Made by a program: the position numbers and the translations under genes
The notes under the pieces: model-generated
The model's input: the letters and a program-made list of their open reading frames with translations, nothing else
Told to the model about the DNA's origin: nothing
The model's database searches: none
Shown: one piece after another, positions 25,136 to 36,539 of the stretch
Numbering within the stretch: position 1 is the first letter of the stretch
Layout of the letters: every line of letters begins with the position of its first letter
Assembly (NCBI RefSeq): GCF_001411555.2
Contig: NC_049914.1
Span: 15,330,798 to 15,394,797 of the forward strand
DNA length: 64,000 nt
Direction: 5' to 3'
DNA from: Juglans regia
Taxonomy: Eukaryota > Streptophyta > Magnoliopsida > Fagales > Juglandaceae

Positions 25136-25844
25136 TGATATGAACCCGCGGGAATGAAATCCTTTGAACCCACAATCAATTTGAAAACTCCTCAAGAAAG
25201 CCAAAATCAAGTCAATGGATGGAGAACCTAGACCCGATGAGAACTCGTTTCAAGAATCTAGATTATATTAAAATTTAGACCCGTAGAAGAACATGTCTCA
25301 AGAACCCAGATTACAAAGGAGGAACGCCACAAAGGTTGTGATTTACCTTTGATAAGTTCAAAAGTTCAATTAAGAACAAGAGGAGATAAACTCAACTCAC
25401 AAAAAATAAATTCATCAAATTTCATAAACCTTCATAAACTGATTAAAATGAGGCAACATAGAGTATTTAAAACAAAACCTAATGAAACCCTAACCAAAAT
25501 AAGCCCCCATCTTCCAAAAGTGCCCCTGGATGAACAGTGCCGCGCTATAGTAACTCGGCTACAGTAACCCTTATCCTAGTTCAATAAAATAATAACTTTC
25601 CCAACATGCCCTTGCATAGGCCCCCTTAAGTGCTTTCCATAATAAACTCAATTATCCTAAACTAATAAAATAAATTCTTTAAATGAATTAGATAAGTTGA
25701 AACCCTTCAAGAGCCCAAAGCCTTTAAGTCTTGTCGTTGCCCTCTTCCGTAGCTGATCAAATGAATTAAAACTGGATCTTCATCCTTCAAGCCCCATCTT
25801 GAATGTTGGGCTCTTGCTAAACTTGTTCCAAGTGGATTGCATCA
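25136..25844 (-). repeat. Gypsy copy G1, 3' LTR
   Basis: On the minus strand it starts TGATGCAATCC and ends GGTTCATATCA. It is nearly identical to 29,126-29,852, with a small indel around the 'ggctacagtgccg' stretch. It is the left edge of the gypsy cluster inside the MITE. Confidence 0.85.
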
Positions 25845-26940
25845 ATACTTACATTGTCTCCTTGATCTTTTTGGCCCATCTGGAAGTTGCAAATGATCTT
25901 TAAGACTAGGCCCATCTTGGTTCCCATCATTCCCCCTCTCCTCAAAAGGATTCGACCTCGAATCTCCACCTGCATCAAAGGGAAAGTAGTTAGTAACATT
26001 GAAAATAGTAGAAACATGATACTTACCTGGAAGATCCATTAGATATGCATTTTCATTAATTTCCTCAAGAATTTGGAATAGTCCATCCAAGCTACTCCTA
26101 TCATCAACTGGTAAAGACTTTAAATCTAAAGGAGGAAATGGATTAAATCTATAAACAATTTCAATTGGTGAAAATTTAGTAGTAGCATGAACACTCCAAT
26201 TATATGTAAACTCAATGAATGGTAAACAATACTCCCACAAATGTTCATGAAGCACATCTAAAGTCTTTCTAGAACCAAAATGATCACTCTAATATGCAAA
26301 CTCAATGAATAGCAAATGATACTCCCACAAACGTTCATGCAACATGTTAATGAATGACGAATGATACTTCCATAAACGTTCATGCAACACTTCTATGAAT
26401 GGCAAAAGATACTCCAACAAACATTCATGCAACACATCAATGAATGACAATTGATACTTCCACAAACGTTCTTGCAACACGCCATTGAAAGGCAAATGAT
26501 ATTCCCACAAACATTCATGCAACACAACACAAGTCTTCCTTACACCAAGGTTACCCAACAAACCACTATGTTCATCACACACAAGCAACTTACGCATAAA
26601 ACTAGTAAGCATACAAAATCTATTCTTTCTAAACAAGTACCAATCTAGTTTATAGAACTTACCAAACAATGTTTTCTCACATGTTCCATACACACTAGCA
26701 AAGTCATCATCATTAGCATGCAATTCCTTATCATATTCAAGTTTAAACAATTTTGCATCTAAAATGAAGATAAGGACATACTTTCTTACTAAAGCATCAA
26801 CCACAAAATTTTTCATACCTTGTGTGTATTTGAATACATGAAGAAAAGTCTCAATACAGTCCTCCCACTTAGCATGCATTCTAGTCAACAACTTACCTTG
26901 TCCCTTCAAATGTGTCAATGACTCATGTTCTTCAAAGAAA
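25842..26940 (-). pseudogene. Gypsy copy G1, deleted pol with 15-residue tandem repeat
   Basis: Minus-strand reading gives an RNase H tail ([16 protein letters not shown]), a linker (FASVYGTCEKTLFGKFYKLD), an integrase N-terminal relic, five copies of a VLHERLWEYHLPFIx unit, then FAYNWSVHATTKFSPIEIVY and the C-terminal tail ending at the LTR. Reverse transcriptase and the integrase D,D,E core are absent. Stops and frame changes interrupt the reading. Confidence 0.8.
26205..26550 (-). repeat. 45-bp coding minisatellite in G1
   Basis: There are repeated units of 45 bp (for example, 'ttcatgcaacac' and 'ttcttgcaacac' start 45 bases apart at 26,423 and 26,468). They are translated on the minus strand as LHExLWxYxLxFI units, with one further unit after a FAY...RKTLDVLHE spacer. 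Confidence 0.88.
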
Positions 26941-27560
26941 GGTCAGGTAGGAATTGTCGCACCTGGCACAAAATCAATGTAGTGCTCTATCTCCGTAATA
27001 GGTGGCAATCCCTGCAACAAAGAAATAACAACACTAGACAAAGAGTCATTAAATTCGTTAGTATAAAAGCTTGCCTTAGCATAAAAACTCACTTTTGTCT
27101 TTTTATTTCTCTCTGCGATCTCTCTTTCTTTTTCCTCTTGTGGCTCCATCCTTTTTCCTTGACTCTCGACGACCTCTCTATTTTCTTTTTCACTCTCTCT
27201 TTCTTTTGATGTTCCGGCCTCATTCTCTTTTTTCTTCTCACTCTCTTTGTCATTTTCACTATCTTTTTTTCTTTCACTCTTTTTTTTTTTTTTTAACTCT
27301 CTACCTCACAATTGTTTTTTAACTCATTCCCTCTTTCTCTTGAGGTTTCAACCCCAGCCTCATCTTTTCCCTTAGGTGGTTCGATCTTCCCCTTTGTTAC
27401 AACTTGGTCATTTTTGTCCCACTTTGATTTTCAAGAAGTACTAGAAACCGAAGTACACAATGATCTACCCTTTCTTTTTAGCCGCCTCTCCACCTTCATA
27501 GCCATGTGCACCATGTCCTCTACCTCCTCATAATGTTGCAACTCAACTACATTGGCTATC
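26941..27560 (-). pseudogene. Gypsy copy G1, linker region (charged repeats)
   Basis: The minus strand encodes a Lys/Glu/Arg/Ser-rich low-complexity stretch (about 27,077-27,310) and the sequence just upstream of RT (YIDFVPGATIPT at about 26,950). That is followed directly by FFEEHESLTHLKGQGK, an RNase H motif, so about 300 codons of RT and RNase H are deleted at this point. Confidence 0.75.
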
Positions 27561-28322
27561 TCTCTATTCAACCCACTCAAAATCTTGTCATTGTGGCCTC
27601 TCGATCCTCCACTACATTAGCCCGAATCATAGCCACCTCCATCTCCTTATGGTAATCCTCTACACTTCTAGACCCTTGTGTAAGATTTTGTAATTTTTGG
27701 TAGAGGTCTCTATAATAGTGGCTAGGTATAAATCTCTGCCTCATGATAGCTTTTAACTCTCTCCATGTTTTTACAGGCCTCTCAAGATTCCTCCTCCTAT
27801 TGGTCACTAATTGGTCCCACCAAATATTCGCATAATCAGTTAACTCAATTACAGCCAACTTCACCTTCTTCTCCTCAGAGTAATTATGACAATCAAACAC
27901 CAACTCTATTCTTTTTTCCCACTCTAAATAAACTTTAGGGTCAGTTCTACCTTGGAATGATGATATTTTCATTTTGATACTCCCAAGGTTCTTATCTATT
28001 CTATCTCGACCCCCTAAGTTTGCCCTAAGGCTTCTTCCATGCCTAACTCCTCTATGTCCACTCAATCCAACTTCAGATGTTAAGCCTTCATCATCCTCAC
28101 CAAACTCTCCATTCTTATACCCATTCTCAATTCTAGGCTCACATCGCCTCCTATCTCTCTCACCTTGCAGATTTCTAATCACTGCTTCTTGATTATCCAT
28201 ACTATCCCTCACTTCACCCAACACCAAGTTCAACCGCTCAAACTGTTGTTGCATGGCTTGCAACACAAAGGATGAGTTATCTGCCACACTTTTTGGTGAT
28301 GATTCACTTCTATGAGACATCA
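27561..28322 (-). pseudogene. Gypsy copy G1 gag
   Basis: The start MMSHRSESSPKSVADNSSF at about 28,322 is the same as in G2 and G3. The Retrotrans_gag core is present (IKMKISSFQGRTDPKVYLEW, YANIWWDQLV, then RRFIPSHYYRDLYQKLQ). The frame is open to about 27,577 and then shifts; LNREIANVVELQHYEEV follows in another frame. The upstream ATG at 28,398 lies in the leader and is not the likely start. Confidence 0.85.
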
Positions 28323-29125
28323 TAATATGCTGCACAAAAAGAATGTTAGTGGAAAACCTCACACACTCCCTTACGTGTTTACACTCGAATAATGACACTC
28401 CCCTCGTGTTTCACTCTTAATGGCTTTTTCCCGATAATAGTCTCACACTCTCTTGCCTTTTACCTCAATAGTGTTCCCGCTCAATTTCTTTAAGAACTAG
28501 TTGAACTAAAATCAAGACAATACAACCTTGTATTATTTCAACCAGTAATATAAATCAAAGAAACAAGGAATGAAACAAATGACACGAGACTCAAGGAATT
28601 TATATGAGGGAAAGAGTAATTATAAAACAAGATACCAACTAGAAAGATGTATTCAGCTCCTATGATGACAAAAACTCAATCAACAAATACTTTCTTTCTC
28701 TTTGTTGTAACGATGTAACAACTTTGAATATGCTACCTTCTCTTTTCTTCTTCTTCTTCTTCTTTTTTTTTTTTTCGAATTTTCTTTTCTTTTCTTTTCT
28801 TTTCCTTTCCTTTCCTTTCTTTTCTCTTCTCTAATTCAACCACAAACATCAATATTCAATTGTGAAAACCAAACAATTGAATTCAAACACACAAGCATGG
28901 ACAATGAAGTAGAAGAGAATCAATAGAATGATACTCCAAGCAATTGACAAACTTAGAGATGCAGGAAACCCTAGAATTTTGAAACCCTAGGTGATGCAAA
29001 TTTCAGCCAAACCCAAAACCCTAAGAATTTCGGTAGCCTACTTTTTGTTTCTATTTTTTTTTTGGCAACCCTAGAACAATCAGACCAAATGAGACCTGAT
29101 TGGAAACCTTGCTCTGAATACCAAA
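28323..29125 (-). other. Gypsy copy G1 leader with primer site
   Basis: The primer site TTTGGTATTCAGAGCAAGG (minus, 29,125-29,107) directly follows the 5' LTR, and a long untranslated leader leads to gag. The leader contains a striking pyrimidine tract (28,740-28,815, TTTTC repeats; GAAAA on the sense strand) shared by all copies. Confidence 0.85.
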
Positions 29126-29852
29126 TGATATGAACCCGCGGGAATGAAATCCCTTGAACCCACAGTCAATTTGAAAACTCCCCAAGAAAGCCAAAATCAA
29201 GTCAATGGATGGAGAACCTAGACCCGATGAGAACTCGTTTCAAGAACCTAGATTATATTAAAATCTATACCCGTCCGTAGAAGAACACGTCTCAAGAACC
29301 CAGATTACAAAGGAGGAACGCCACAAAGGTTGTGATTTACCTTTGATAAGTTCAAAAGTTCAATTAAGAACAAGAGGAGATAAACTCAACTCACAAAGAA
29401 CAAATTCATCAAATTTCATAAACCTTCATAAACTGATTAGAATGAGGCTACATAGAGTATTCAAAGCAAAACCTAATGAAACCCTAGCCAAAATAAATCC
29501 CCATCTTCCAAAAGTGCCCCTGGATGAACAGTGCCGTGGCTACAGTGCCGCGCTATAGTAACTCGGCTACAGTAACCCTTACCCTAGTTCAATAAAATAA
29601 TAACTTTCCCAACATGCCCTTGCATAGGCCCTCTTAAGTGCTTCCCATAATAAACTCAATTATCCTAAACTAATAAAATAAGTTCTTTAAATGAATTAGA
29701 TAAGTTGAAACCCTTCAAGAGCCCAAAACCATTAAGTCTTGTCGTTGCCCTCTTCTGTAGCTGATCAAATGAATTAAAACTGGATCTTCATCCTTCAATC
29801 CCCATCTTGAATGTTGGGCTCTTGCTAAACTTGTCCCAAGTGGATTGCATCA
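29126..29852 (-). repeat. Gypsy copy G1, 5' LTR
   Basis: 727 bp, minus strand, TGATGC...ATATCA, partner of 25,136-25,844. Beyond its outer end, 29,853-29,916 still matches pol C-terminal sequence (LKDHLQLPDG), so this LTR was shared with a further tandem copy that is now lost. Confidence 0.85.
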
Positions 29853-29916
29853 ATCATTGCATTGTCTACTTGATCTTCTTAGCCCATCTGGAAGTTGCAA
29901 ATGATCTTTAAGACTA

Positions 29917-30320
29917 GTGAGAAGAAAAGAAATAGTGAGACCAAAATGGAGAAAGAGAGGGATTTATTTTGGCTAGGGTTTCATTAGCTTTTGCTTTAAA
30001 TACTCTATGTAGCCTCATTTTAATCAGTTTATGAAATTTGATGAATTTGTTCATTGTGAGTTGAGTTTATCTCCTCTTGTTCTTAATTGAAATTTTGAAT
30101 TTATCAAAGGTAAATCACAACCTTTGTGGCGTTACTCCTTTGTAATCTGGGTTCTTGAGACGTGTTCTTCAACGAGTCTAGATTTTAATATAATCTAGGT
30201 TCTTGAAATGAGTTTTCATCGGATCTAGGTTCTCCATCCATTGACTTGATTTTGGCTTTCTTGGGGAGTTTTCAAATTGATTGTGGGTTTAAGGGAATTC
30301 ATTCCCGTGAGTTCATATCA
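29917..30320 (+). repeat. Gypsy copy G2, partial 5' LTR after an inversion junction
   Basis: From about 29,959 the sequence matches the second half of the LTR in plus orientation and ends GAGTTCATATCA at 30,320, followed by primer site TTTGGTATTCAAAGCAAGG. The 29,917-29,958 piece does not match. Orientation flips at 29,916/29,917. Confidence 0.8.
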
Positions 30321-31162
30321 TTTGGTATTCAAAGCAAGGTTTCCAATCAGGTCTGATTCTATCTTTTAATTCTAGGATCCTTAAATTTAATTCTAGGACA
30401 TCATTGTTCTAGGGTTCCCAAAAAAAGAAACAAAAAGTAGTCTGCCGAAATTCTTAAGGTTTTTTGGTTTGACTGAAATTTGCATCTCCGAGAGTATCAA
30501 AATTCTAGGGTTTCTTACATCTCTAAGTTTGTATATTGCTTGGAGTGTCGTTCCATTGTCAATTCTTATGTGCTTGAATTCAATTGCTTGATATTCACAA
30601 TTGAGTATTGCTGTTTGTGATTTAATTAGAGAGAAGATGAGAAAAGAAAAGAAAAGACAGGAAAGGAAAGGAAAAGAAAAGAAAAGAAAGGAAATTAAAA
30701 AAAAAAAATTAAAAAAAAAGGTGAAAAGAAAAGGTAGCATATTCAAAGATTGCTACATAGTTATAGAAAAGAGAAAGAAAGAAATTTGTTGATTGAACCT
30801 TATCGTCAAAGGGGCTGCATACATCATTAAAGTGGCTATCTTGTCTTATTGTTACTCGTTCATTCGTATAACTTCCTTGATTCTCGTGTCATTTTATTCC
30901 TTCCGTGCTTCTTTTGTTCTTGTTTCTTGGACCTAATTACTAGTTGGGATAAAACAAGGTTGCCTTGTTTTGATTGAGTTTATTTAGTTCTGAAAGAACT
31001 TGAGTGGGAAAAGCTCTTGAGGAAAAAGGCAACAAAGTGTGAGACTATTATAGGGAAAAAGTCAATTAAGAGTGAAACACGAGTGGAGTGTCATTATTTG
31101 TATGTAAACACGTAAGAGAGTGTGTGAGGTTTTCCACTAACATTGTTTTTGTGTAGCATATT
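30321..31162 (+). other. Gypsy copy G2 leader
   Basis: It contains the primer site, then an untranslated leader with the GAAAA-rich tract (30,637-30,725), colinear with the leaders of G1 and G3. No gene is seen in it. Confidence 0.8.
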
Positions 31163-31825
31163 ATGATGTCTCATAGAAGTGACTCATCACCAAAGGGTGT
31201 GGCAGATAACTCATCTTTTGTGTTGCAAGCCATGTAACAACAGTTTGAGCGGTTGAACTGGACGTTGGGTGAAGTGAGGGATAGTATGGATAATCAAGAA
31301 GCAGTGATTAGAAATCTACAAGGTGGGAGAGATAGGAGGCGACATGAGTCTAGAGTTAAAAATGGGTATGAGAAAGAAGAGTATGGTAATGCTCTTGTTA
31401 CTAGGCGTGCGCTCAATACAAAAATTAAGATGGATGATATAGAGCTGCAGAGTGAGAACATTTTTCATACTAGATGCCACATCAACAACAAGGTATGTAG
31501 TATGATTATTGATTTGAGGAGTTGTATTAATTTGGCTAGCACTACTTTAGTTGAGAAATTAAATTTACGTACCTTGAAACACCCTAGACCATACATGTTG
31601 CAGTGGTTGAGTGATTGTGGGGAGGTTAGGGTAAATAAGCAAGTGTTAGTTTCTTTTTCAATTGGGAAATACCAGGATATGATCATTTGTGATGTAGTGC
31701 CTATGCATGCTGGTCATATTTTGTTGAGGAAGCCATGGCAGTATGATAGGAAGGTGATCTATGATGAGTTAAGGAATATGTACAGTTTTGAAAATGATGG
31801 AAAAACAATCAAACTTGCTCCTTAA
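31163..31825 (+). pseudogene. Gypsy copy G2 gag-protease, internally deleted
   Basis: The start MMSHRSDSSPKGVADNSSF is followed by an in-frame TAA (CAA to TAA, about 31,233) and LGEVRDSMDNQEAVIRNLQ. The gag core is missing: after NGYEKEEYGN the reading jumps to the protease region (FHTRCHINNKVCSMII). The protease active site reads IIDLRSC where G3 has IIDGGSC, so the catalytic glycine is lost. Confidence 0.85.
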
Positions 31826-31852
31826 ACTCCAACACAGGCCCATGGGGACCAA

Positions 31853-32538
31853 TTGAAACTGAAAAGTGAGATTGAGCAAAAAAGTAAAAGTGAGAATGAG
31901 ATGGAGGAAAAAAGAAATAATGAGACTGAAAGAGAGAGAGAGAGAAAAATGAGGGAGAAAAAAGATGCGGGTGAGGCTGAAGCCTCAAGAAAAAAAGAGA
32001 ATGAGTTGCAAAAATATTGTGAGGCCGAGAGTTCAAAAAAAGAGGAGAGTGGAAGAAAAAGAGAGCGTGAAACAGAAAAAGAGAGTGAGGAAAAAAAAAG
32101 AATGAGGCCGAAACATCAAGAGAAAGAAAGAGTGAAAAAGAAAATAGGGAGGTGGCTGAGAGTCAAGAAAAAAGAGTTGCACAAGAGGAAAAAGAAAAAG
32201 AAATTGCAGAGAGAAACAAAAAGGCAAAAGTGAGTTTTTATACTAGGGCAAGCTTTTATACTAATGAATTTAACGACACTTTACCTAGTGTTGTTGTTTC
32301 TTTGTTGCAGCGATATGAGGTCGTGATTCCTAACGGTGTGTTTAGTAGATTGCCACCTATTAGGGAGATGGAGCACTACATTAATTTTGTGTCAGGTGCA
32401 ACAATCCCTACCCGACCTTTCTTTGAAGAACATGAGTCCTTGACACACTTAAAGGGACAAGGTAAGTTGTTGACTAGAATGTGTGCTAAGCGAGATAATT
32501 GCATTGAAACTTTTCCTCATGTATTCAAGTACACATAA
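31853..32538 (+). pseudogene. Gypsy copy G2 linker with charged repeats and RNase H scar
   Basis: A Lys/Glu/Arg-rich low-complexity stretch (31,853-32,230) leads to the pre-RT segment FVSGATIPTRPFFEEHESLT, where the RT is excised exactly as in G1. The RNase H tail and a stop at 32,536 follow. The shared breakpoint shows that G1 and G2 descend from one deleted ancestor. Confidence 0.8.
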
Positions 32539-32553
32539 GGTAGGGAAAATTTT

Positions 32554-33561
32554 GTGGTTGATGCTTTAGCAAGAAGGTATGTCCTTGTCTTCATTTTAGA
32601 TGCAAAATTGTTAAGACTTGAATATGATAAGGAATTGCATGCTAATGATGATGACTTTGCTAGTGTGTATGGAACATGTGAGAAAGCATCATTTGGTAAG
32701 TTCTATAAACTAGATTGGTACTTGTTTAGAAAGAATAGATTTTGTGTGCCTACTAGTTTTATGCGTAAGTTGCTTGTGTGTGATGGACATGGTGGTTTGT
32801 TGGGTAACCTTGGTGGAAGAAAGACTTTTATTGGGTTGCATGAACATTTTTGGGAATATCATTTGCCATTCAATGACGTATTGCATGGACATTTGTGGAA
32901 GTATCATTTTTCATTCATTGATGTGTTGCATGAACGTTTATGGGAGCACCATTTGCCATTCATTGACGTATCGCATGAACGTTTGTGGAAGCACCATTTG
33001 TCATTCATTAACGTGTTGCGTGAACATTTGTGGAAGTATTACTTGCCATTCATTGAGTTTGCATATAATTGGAGTGGTCATTTTGGATTAAGGAAAGATT
33101 TAGATTTGTTTCATGAACGTTTGTGGGAGTATCATTTGCCATTTATTGAATTGTCACATGGACGTTTGTGGGAGTATCATTTGCCCTTATTTGAGTGTGC
33201 ATATAAAACCTTCCATACTACTATTTCTTATTCTCCGTTTGAAATTGTTTATGGCTTTAATCCACTTACTCCTTTAACTTTGATGTTTTTGCTTGTAAAT
33301 GATAGGAGTAGCTTGAATCAACATTTTCAAATTTTTGAGAAAATGAATGAAAATGCATATAAAATGGATCTTCCAGGTATGTATCATGTTTATGCTATTT
33401 TAAATGTTACTAACATTTTTCCCTTTGATCCAGGTGGAGATTCGAGGTCGAATCCTTTTGAGGAGAGGGGGAATGATGGGAACCAAGATGGGTCTAGTCT
33501 TAAAGATCATTTGCAACTTCCAGATGGGCCAAGAAGATCAATGAGAAAATGCAAGGATTGA
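32554..33561 (+). pseudogene. Gypsy copy G2 pol tail with 15-residue tandem repeats, open for 335 codons
   Basis: The continuous frame holds the RNase H/integrase linker (FASVYGTCEKASFGKFYKLD), LLGNLGGRKTFIGLHEHFW (relic of the zinc-binding integrase start), five 15-residue units at about 32,836-33,060, a FAYNWSGHFGLRKDLDLF spacer, two further units, then FHTTISYSPFEIVYGFNP and the C-terminal tail. No D,D,E integrase residues remain. The stop codon TGA at 33,559 is the first three bases of the 3' LTR. A protein from this frame would have no known enzymatic function. Confidence 0.8.
32836..33192 (+). repeat. 45-bp coding minisatellite in G2
   Basis: Five consecutive 45-bp units encode (V/G)LHExxWxYHLPFIx variants. 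A 54-bp spacer and two more units follow. Units differ by several substitutions but keep the frame. Confidence 0.9.
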
Positions 33562-33997
33562 TGCAATCCATTTGGGACAAGTTTAGCAAGAGCCCAACAT
33601 TCAAGATGGGGCTTGAAGGATGAAGATCCAATTTTAATTCATTTGATCAGCTACGGAAGAGGGCAACGACAAGACTTAAAGGCTTTGGGCTCTTGAAGGG
33701 TTTCAACTTATTTAATTCATTTAAAGAACTTATTTTATTAGTTTAGAATAATTGAGTTTATTATGAGAAGCACTTAAGGGGGCCTATGCAAGGGCATGTT
33801 GGGAAATTTATTATTTTATTGAACTAGGGTTAGGGTTACTGTAGCCGAGTTACTGTAGCGTGGCACTGTAGCCGCGGCACTGTTCATCCAGGGGCACTTT
33901 TGGAAGATGAGGATTTATTTTGGCTAGAGTTTCATTAGGTTTTGCTTTAAATACTCTATGTAGCCTCATTTTAATCAGTTTATGAAGTTTATGAAAT
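33559..33997 (+). repeat. LTR shared by gypsy copies G2 and G3, 3' part deleted
   Basis: It begins TGATGCAATCCATTTGGGAC and matches the first 440 or so bases of the 727-bp LTR. After 'gtttatgaaatttt' the sequence jumps into leader sequence, so the LTR end and the primer site are deleted. Confidence 0.8.
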
Positions 33998-34659
33998 TTT
34001 AGGGTTTCCTGCATCTCTAAGTTTGTCAATTGCTTGGAGTGTCGTTTCATTGATTCTCTTCTACTTCATTATCCATGCTTGTGTGTTTGAATTCAATTGC
34101 TTGGTTTTCACAATTGAATATTTCTGTTTGTGGTTGAATTAGAGAAAAGAAAAGAAAAGAAAGGAAAAGAAAAGAAAAAAAAAATTGAAAAAAAAAAAAG
34201 AAAGAAAGAAGATGAAGAAAAGAGAATGTAGCATATTCAAAGTTGCTACATAGTTACAACAAAGAGAAAGAAAGAAATTTGTTGATTAAACCTTATCATC
34301 AAAGGGGCTACTGCATACATCACTAAAGTTGGTATCTTGTCTTATTGTTACTCTTTCATTCGTATAACTTCATTGATCTCGTGTCATTTTTATTCCTTCA
34401 TGTTTCTCTTGTTCTTGTTTCCTGGATCTAATTACTAGTTGGGATAAAACAAGGTTGCCTTGTCTTGATTGAGTTCATTTAGTTCTGAAAGAACTTGAGT
34501 GGGAAAGCTCTTGAGGTAAAAGGCAAGAGAGTGTGAGACTATTATTGGGAAAATGCCAATTAAGAGTGAAACACGAGTGGAGTGCTAGTATTCGAGTGCA
34601 AACACGTAAAGGAGTGTGTGAGGTTTTCCACTAACTTTCTTTTTGTGCAGCACATTATA
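33998..34659 (+). other. Gypsy copy G3 leader (primer site missing)
   Basis: Colinear with the G2 leader from 'agggtttcctgcatctctaa', including the GAAAA tract at 34,145-34,215. No gene is present. Confidence 0.75.
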
Positions 34660-36449
34660 ATGTCTCATCGGAGTAGCTCATCACTAAGGGGGAGAGAATA
34701 TAACTCATCCATTGTGTTGCAAGCCATGCAACAACAGTTTGAGCAGTTGAACTTGGTGTTGGGTGAAGTGAGGGATAGGATGGATCATCAAGAAGCAGCG
34801 ATTAGAAATCTACAAGGTAGGAGGGATAGGAGGCGAGGTGAGCATAGAGTTGAAAATCAGTATGAGAATGAAGGAGATGGTGAGGAAGAGGAAAATTTAG
34901 CATCTGACGTTGGGTCAGGTAGAAATAGAGGAGTTAGGCATGAAAGAGGACTTGAGGGGAATCTAAGGGGTCGGGATGGTGTAGATAGAGACCTTGGTAG
35001 CATCAAAATGAAAATACCATCTTTCCAAGGTAGAACTGATCCTGAGGTTTATCTAGAGTGGGAGAAAAAAATAGAGTTGGTGTTTGATTGCCATAATTAC
35101 TCTGAGGAGAAGAAAGTGAAGTTGGCGGTAATTGAGTTCACTGATTATGCTATTATTTGGTGGGATCAATTAGTGACCAATAGGAGGAGGAATTATGAGA
35201 GGCCTATAGAGACATGGAGAGAGTTGAAAGCTCTCATAAGGCGGAGATTTGTTCCTAGCCATTATTATAGAGACCTTTACTAGAAATTACAAAATCTTAC
35301 ACAGGGGTCTAGAAGTGTGGAGGATTACCATAAGGAGATGGAGGTGGCGATGATTCGAGCTAATGTAGAGGAGGACCGAGAGGCCACCATGGCTAGATTT
35401 TTGAGTGGTTTGAATAGGGACATAGCCAATGTAATTGAATTGCAGCATTATGTGGAGATAGTGGATATGGTGCACATGGCTATGAAGGTGGAGAGGCAAT
35501 TAAAGAGAAAATGGACAGCAAGGTACACTTCGATTTCTAGCACTACTTGGAAATCAAAATGAGATAGGAATGATCCAGCTGAAACAAAGAGAAAGACCGA
35601 ACCACCTAAGGGAAAAGATGAGGGAACTAGCAACAAACCCAAGGTAGAATCCCAACCTTCACGGAATAGAGATATCAAATGTTTTAAGTATTTGGGTTCA
35701 GGGCACATTGCTTCTCAATGTCCAAATAGGAGGGTGATGATTATGCGTGACAATGGGGGGTGATGACTGAGAGTGAGGATGATAGTGATGAGGTGCCCGA
35801 GTTGGTTGATACTAGTGATGATGATGGAGTGGTATACCTTGTGACAGGTGAGTCTCTTGTTGCCAGGCGTGCTCTCAATGCACACATTAAGGTGGATGAT
35901 GCAGAGCAACAGAGAGAGAACATTTTCCATACTAGATGCCATGTCAACAATAAGGTATGTAGTATGATCATTGATGGAGGGAGTTGTACTAATGTAGCTA
36001 CTACTTTGGTTAAGAAATTGAATTTACCAACCTTAAAACACTCTAGACCATACAAATTGCAGTGGTTGAATGATTGTGGAGAGGTTAGGGTGTATAAACA
36101 AGTGTTAATTACTTTTTTTATTGGGAAGTATCAGGATGAGGTGCTTTGTGATGTTGTGCCTATGCATGCGGGCCATATTTTGTTGGGGAGGCCATGGCAG
36201 TATGAAAGAAGAGTAACACATGATGGGTTCAAGAACATGTACAGCTTTGAAAAGGAGGGCAAAACAATTAAGCTTGCTCCTTTAACTCCAAGCCAGGTCT
36301 ATGAGGATCAACTGAAATTGAAATGTGAGGTTGCTCAAAAAAGAAAGAGTGAAAATGAGAATGATAAAAAAAGAAAGAGTGAAAAAGAGATTGAGAAAAA
36401 AAGAAAGAGTGAGAGTGAAAATGAGCATAAAAGAAAGAGTGAAAAATAA
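34660..36449 (+). pseudogene. Gypsy copy G3 gag-protease
   Basis: Starts MSHRSSSSLRGREYNSSIV. The gag core is complete (KMKIPSFQGRTDPEVYLEW, then RRFVPSHYYRDLY, then [20 protein letters not shown], then [19 protein letters not shown]). Stops occur at 35,281 (CAG to TAG), 35,560 and 35,761. A knuckle-like CFKYLGSGHIASQC lies near 35,680, with Leu where Cys is expected. The protease IIDGGSCTNVATTLV at about 35,970 retains the D-G-(S) motif. A charged repeat (KKRKSE units) follows at 36,330-36,450. Confidence 0.85.
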
Positions 36450-36539
36450 AGTAGAGAGGTGGCTGAGAGTAAAGAAAAAAGAGTGGAGCCATGAGAGAAA
36501 AAAGAACGAGAGTCTGCAGAGAGAAAAGGAAAGGCAAAA

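Noticed and set aside
26205..26550. Regular 45-bp repeats suggestive of a CRISPR array
   Set aside because: Units are contiguous without unique spacers, are coding and diverged, and sit in a plant retroelement.
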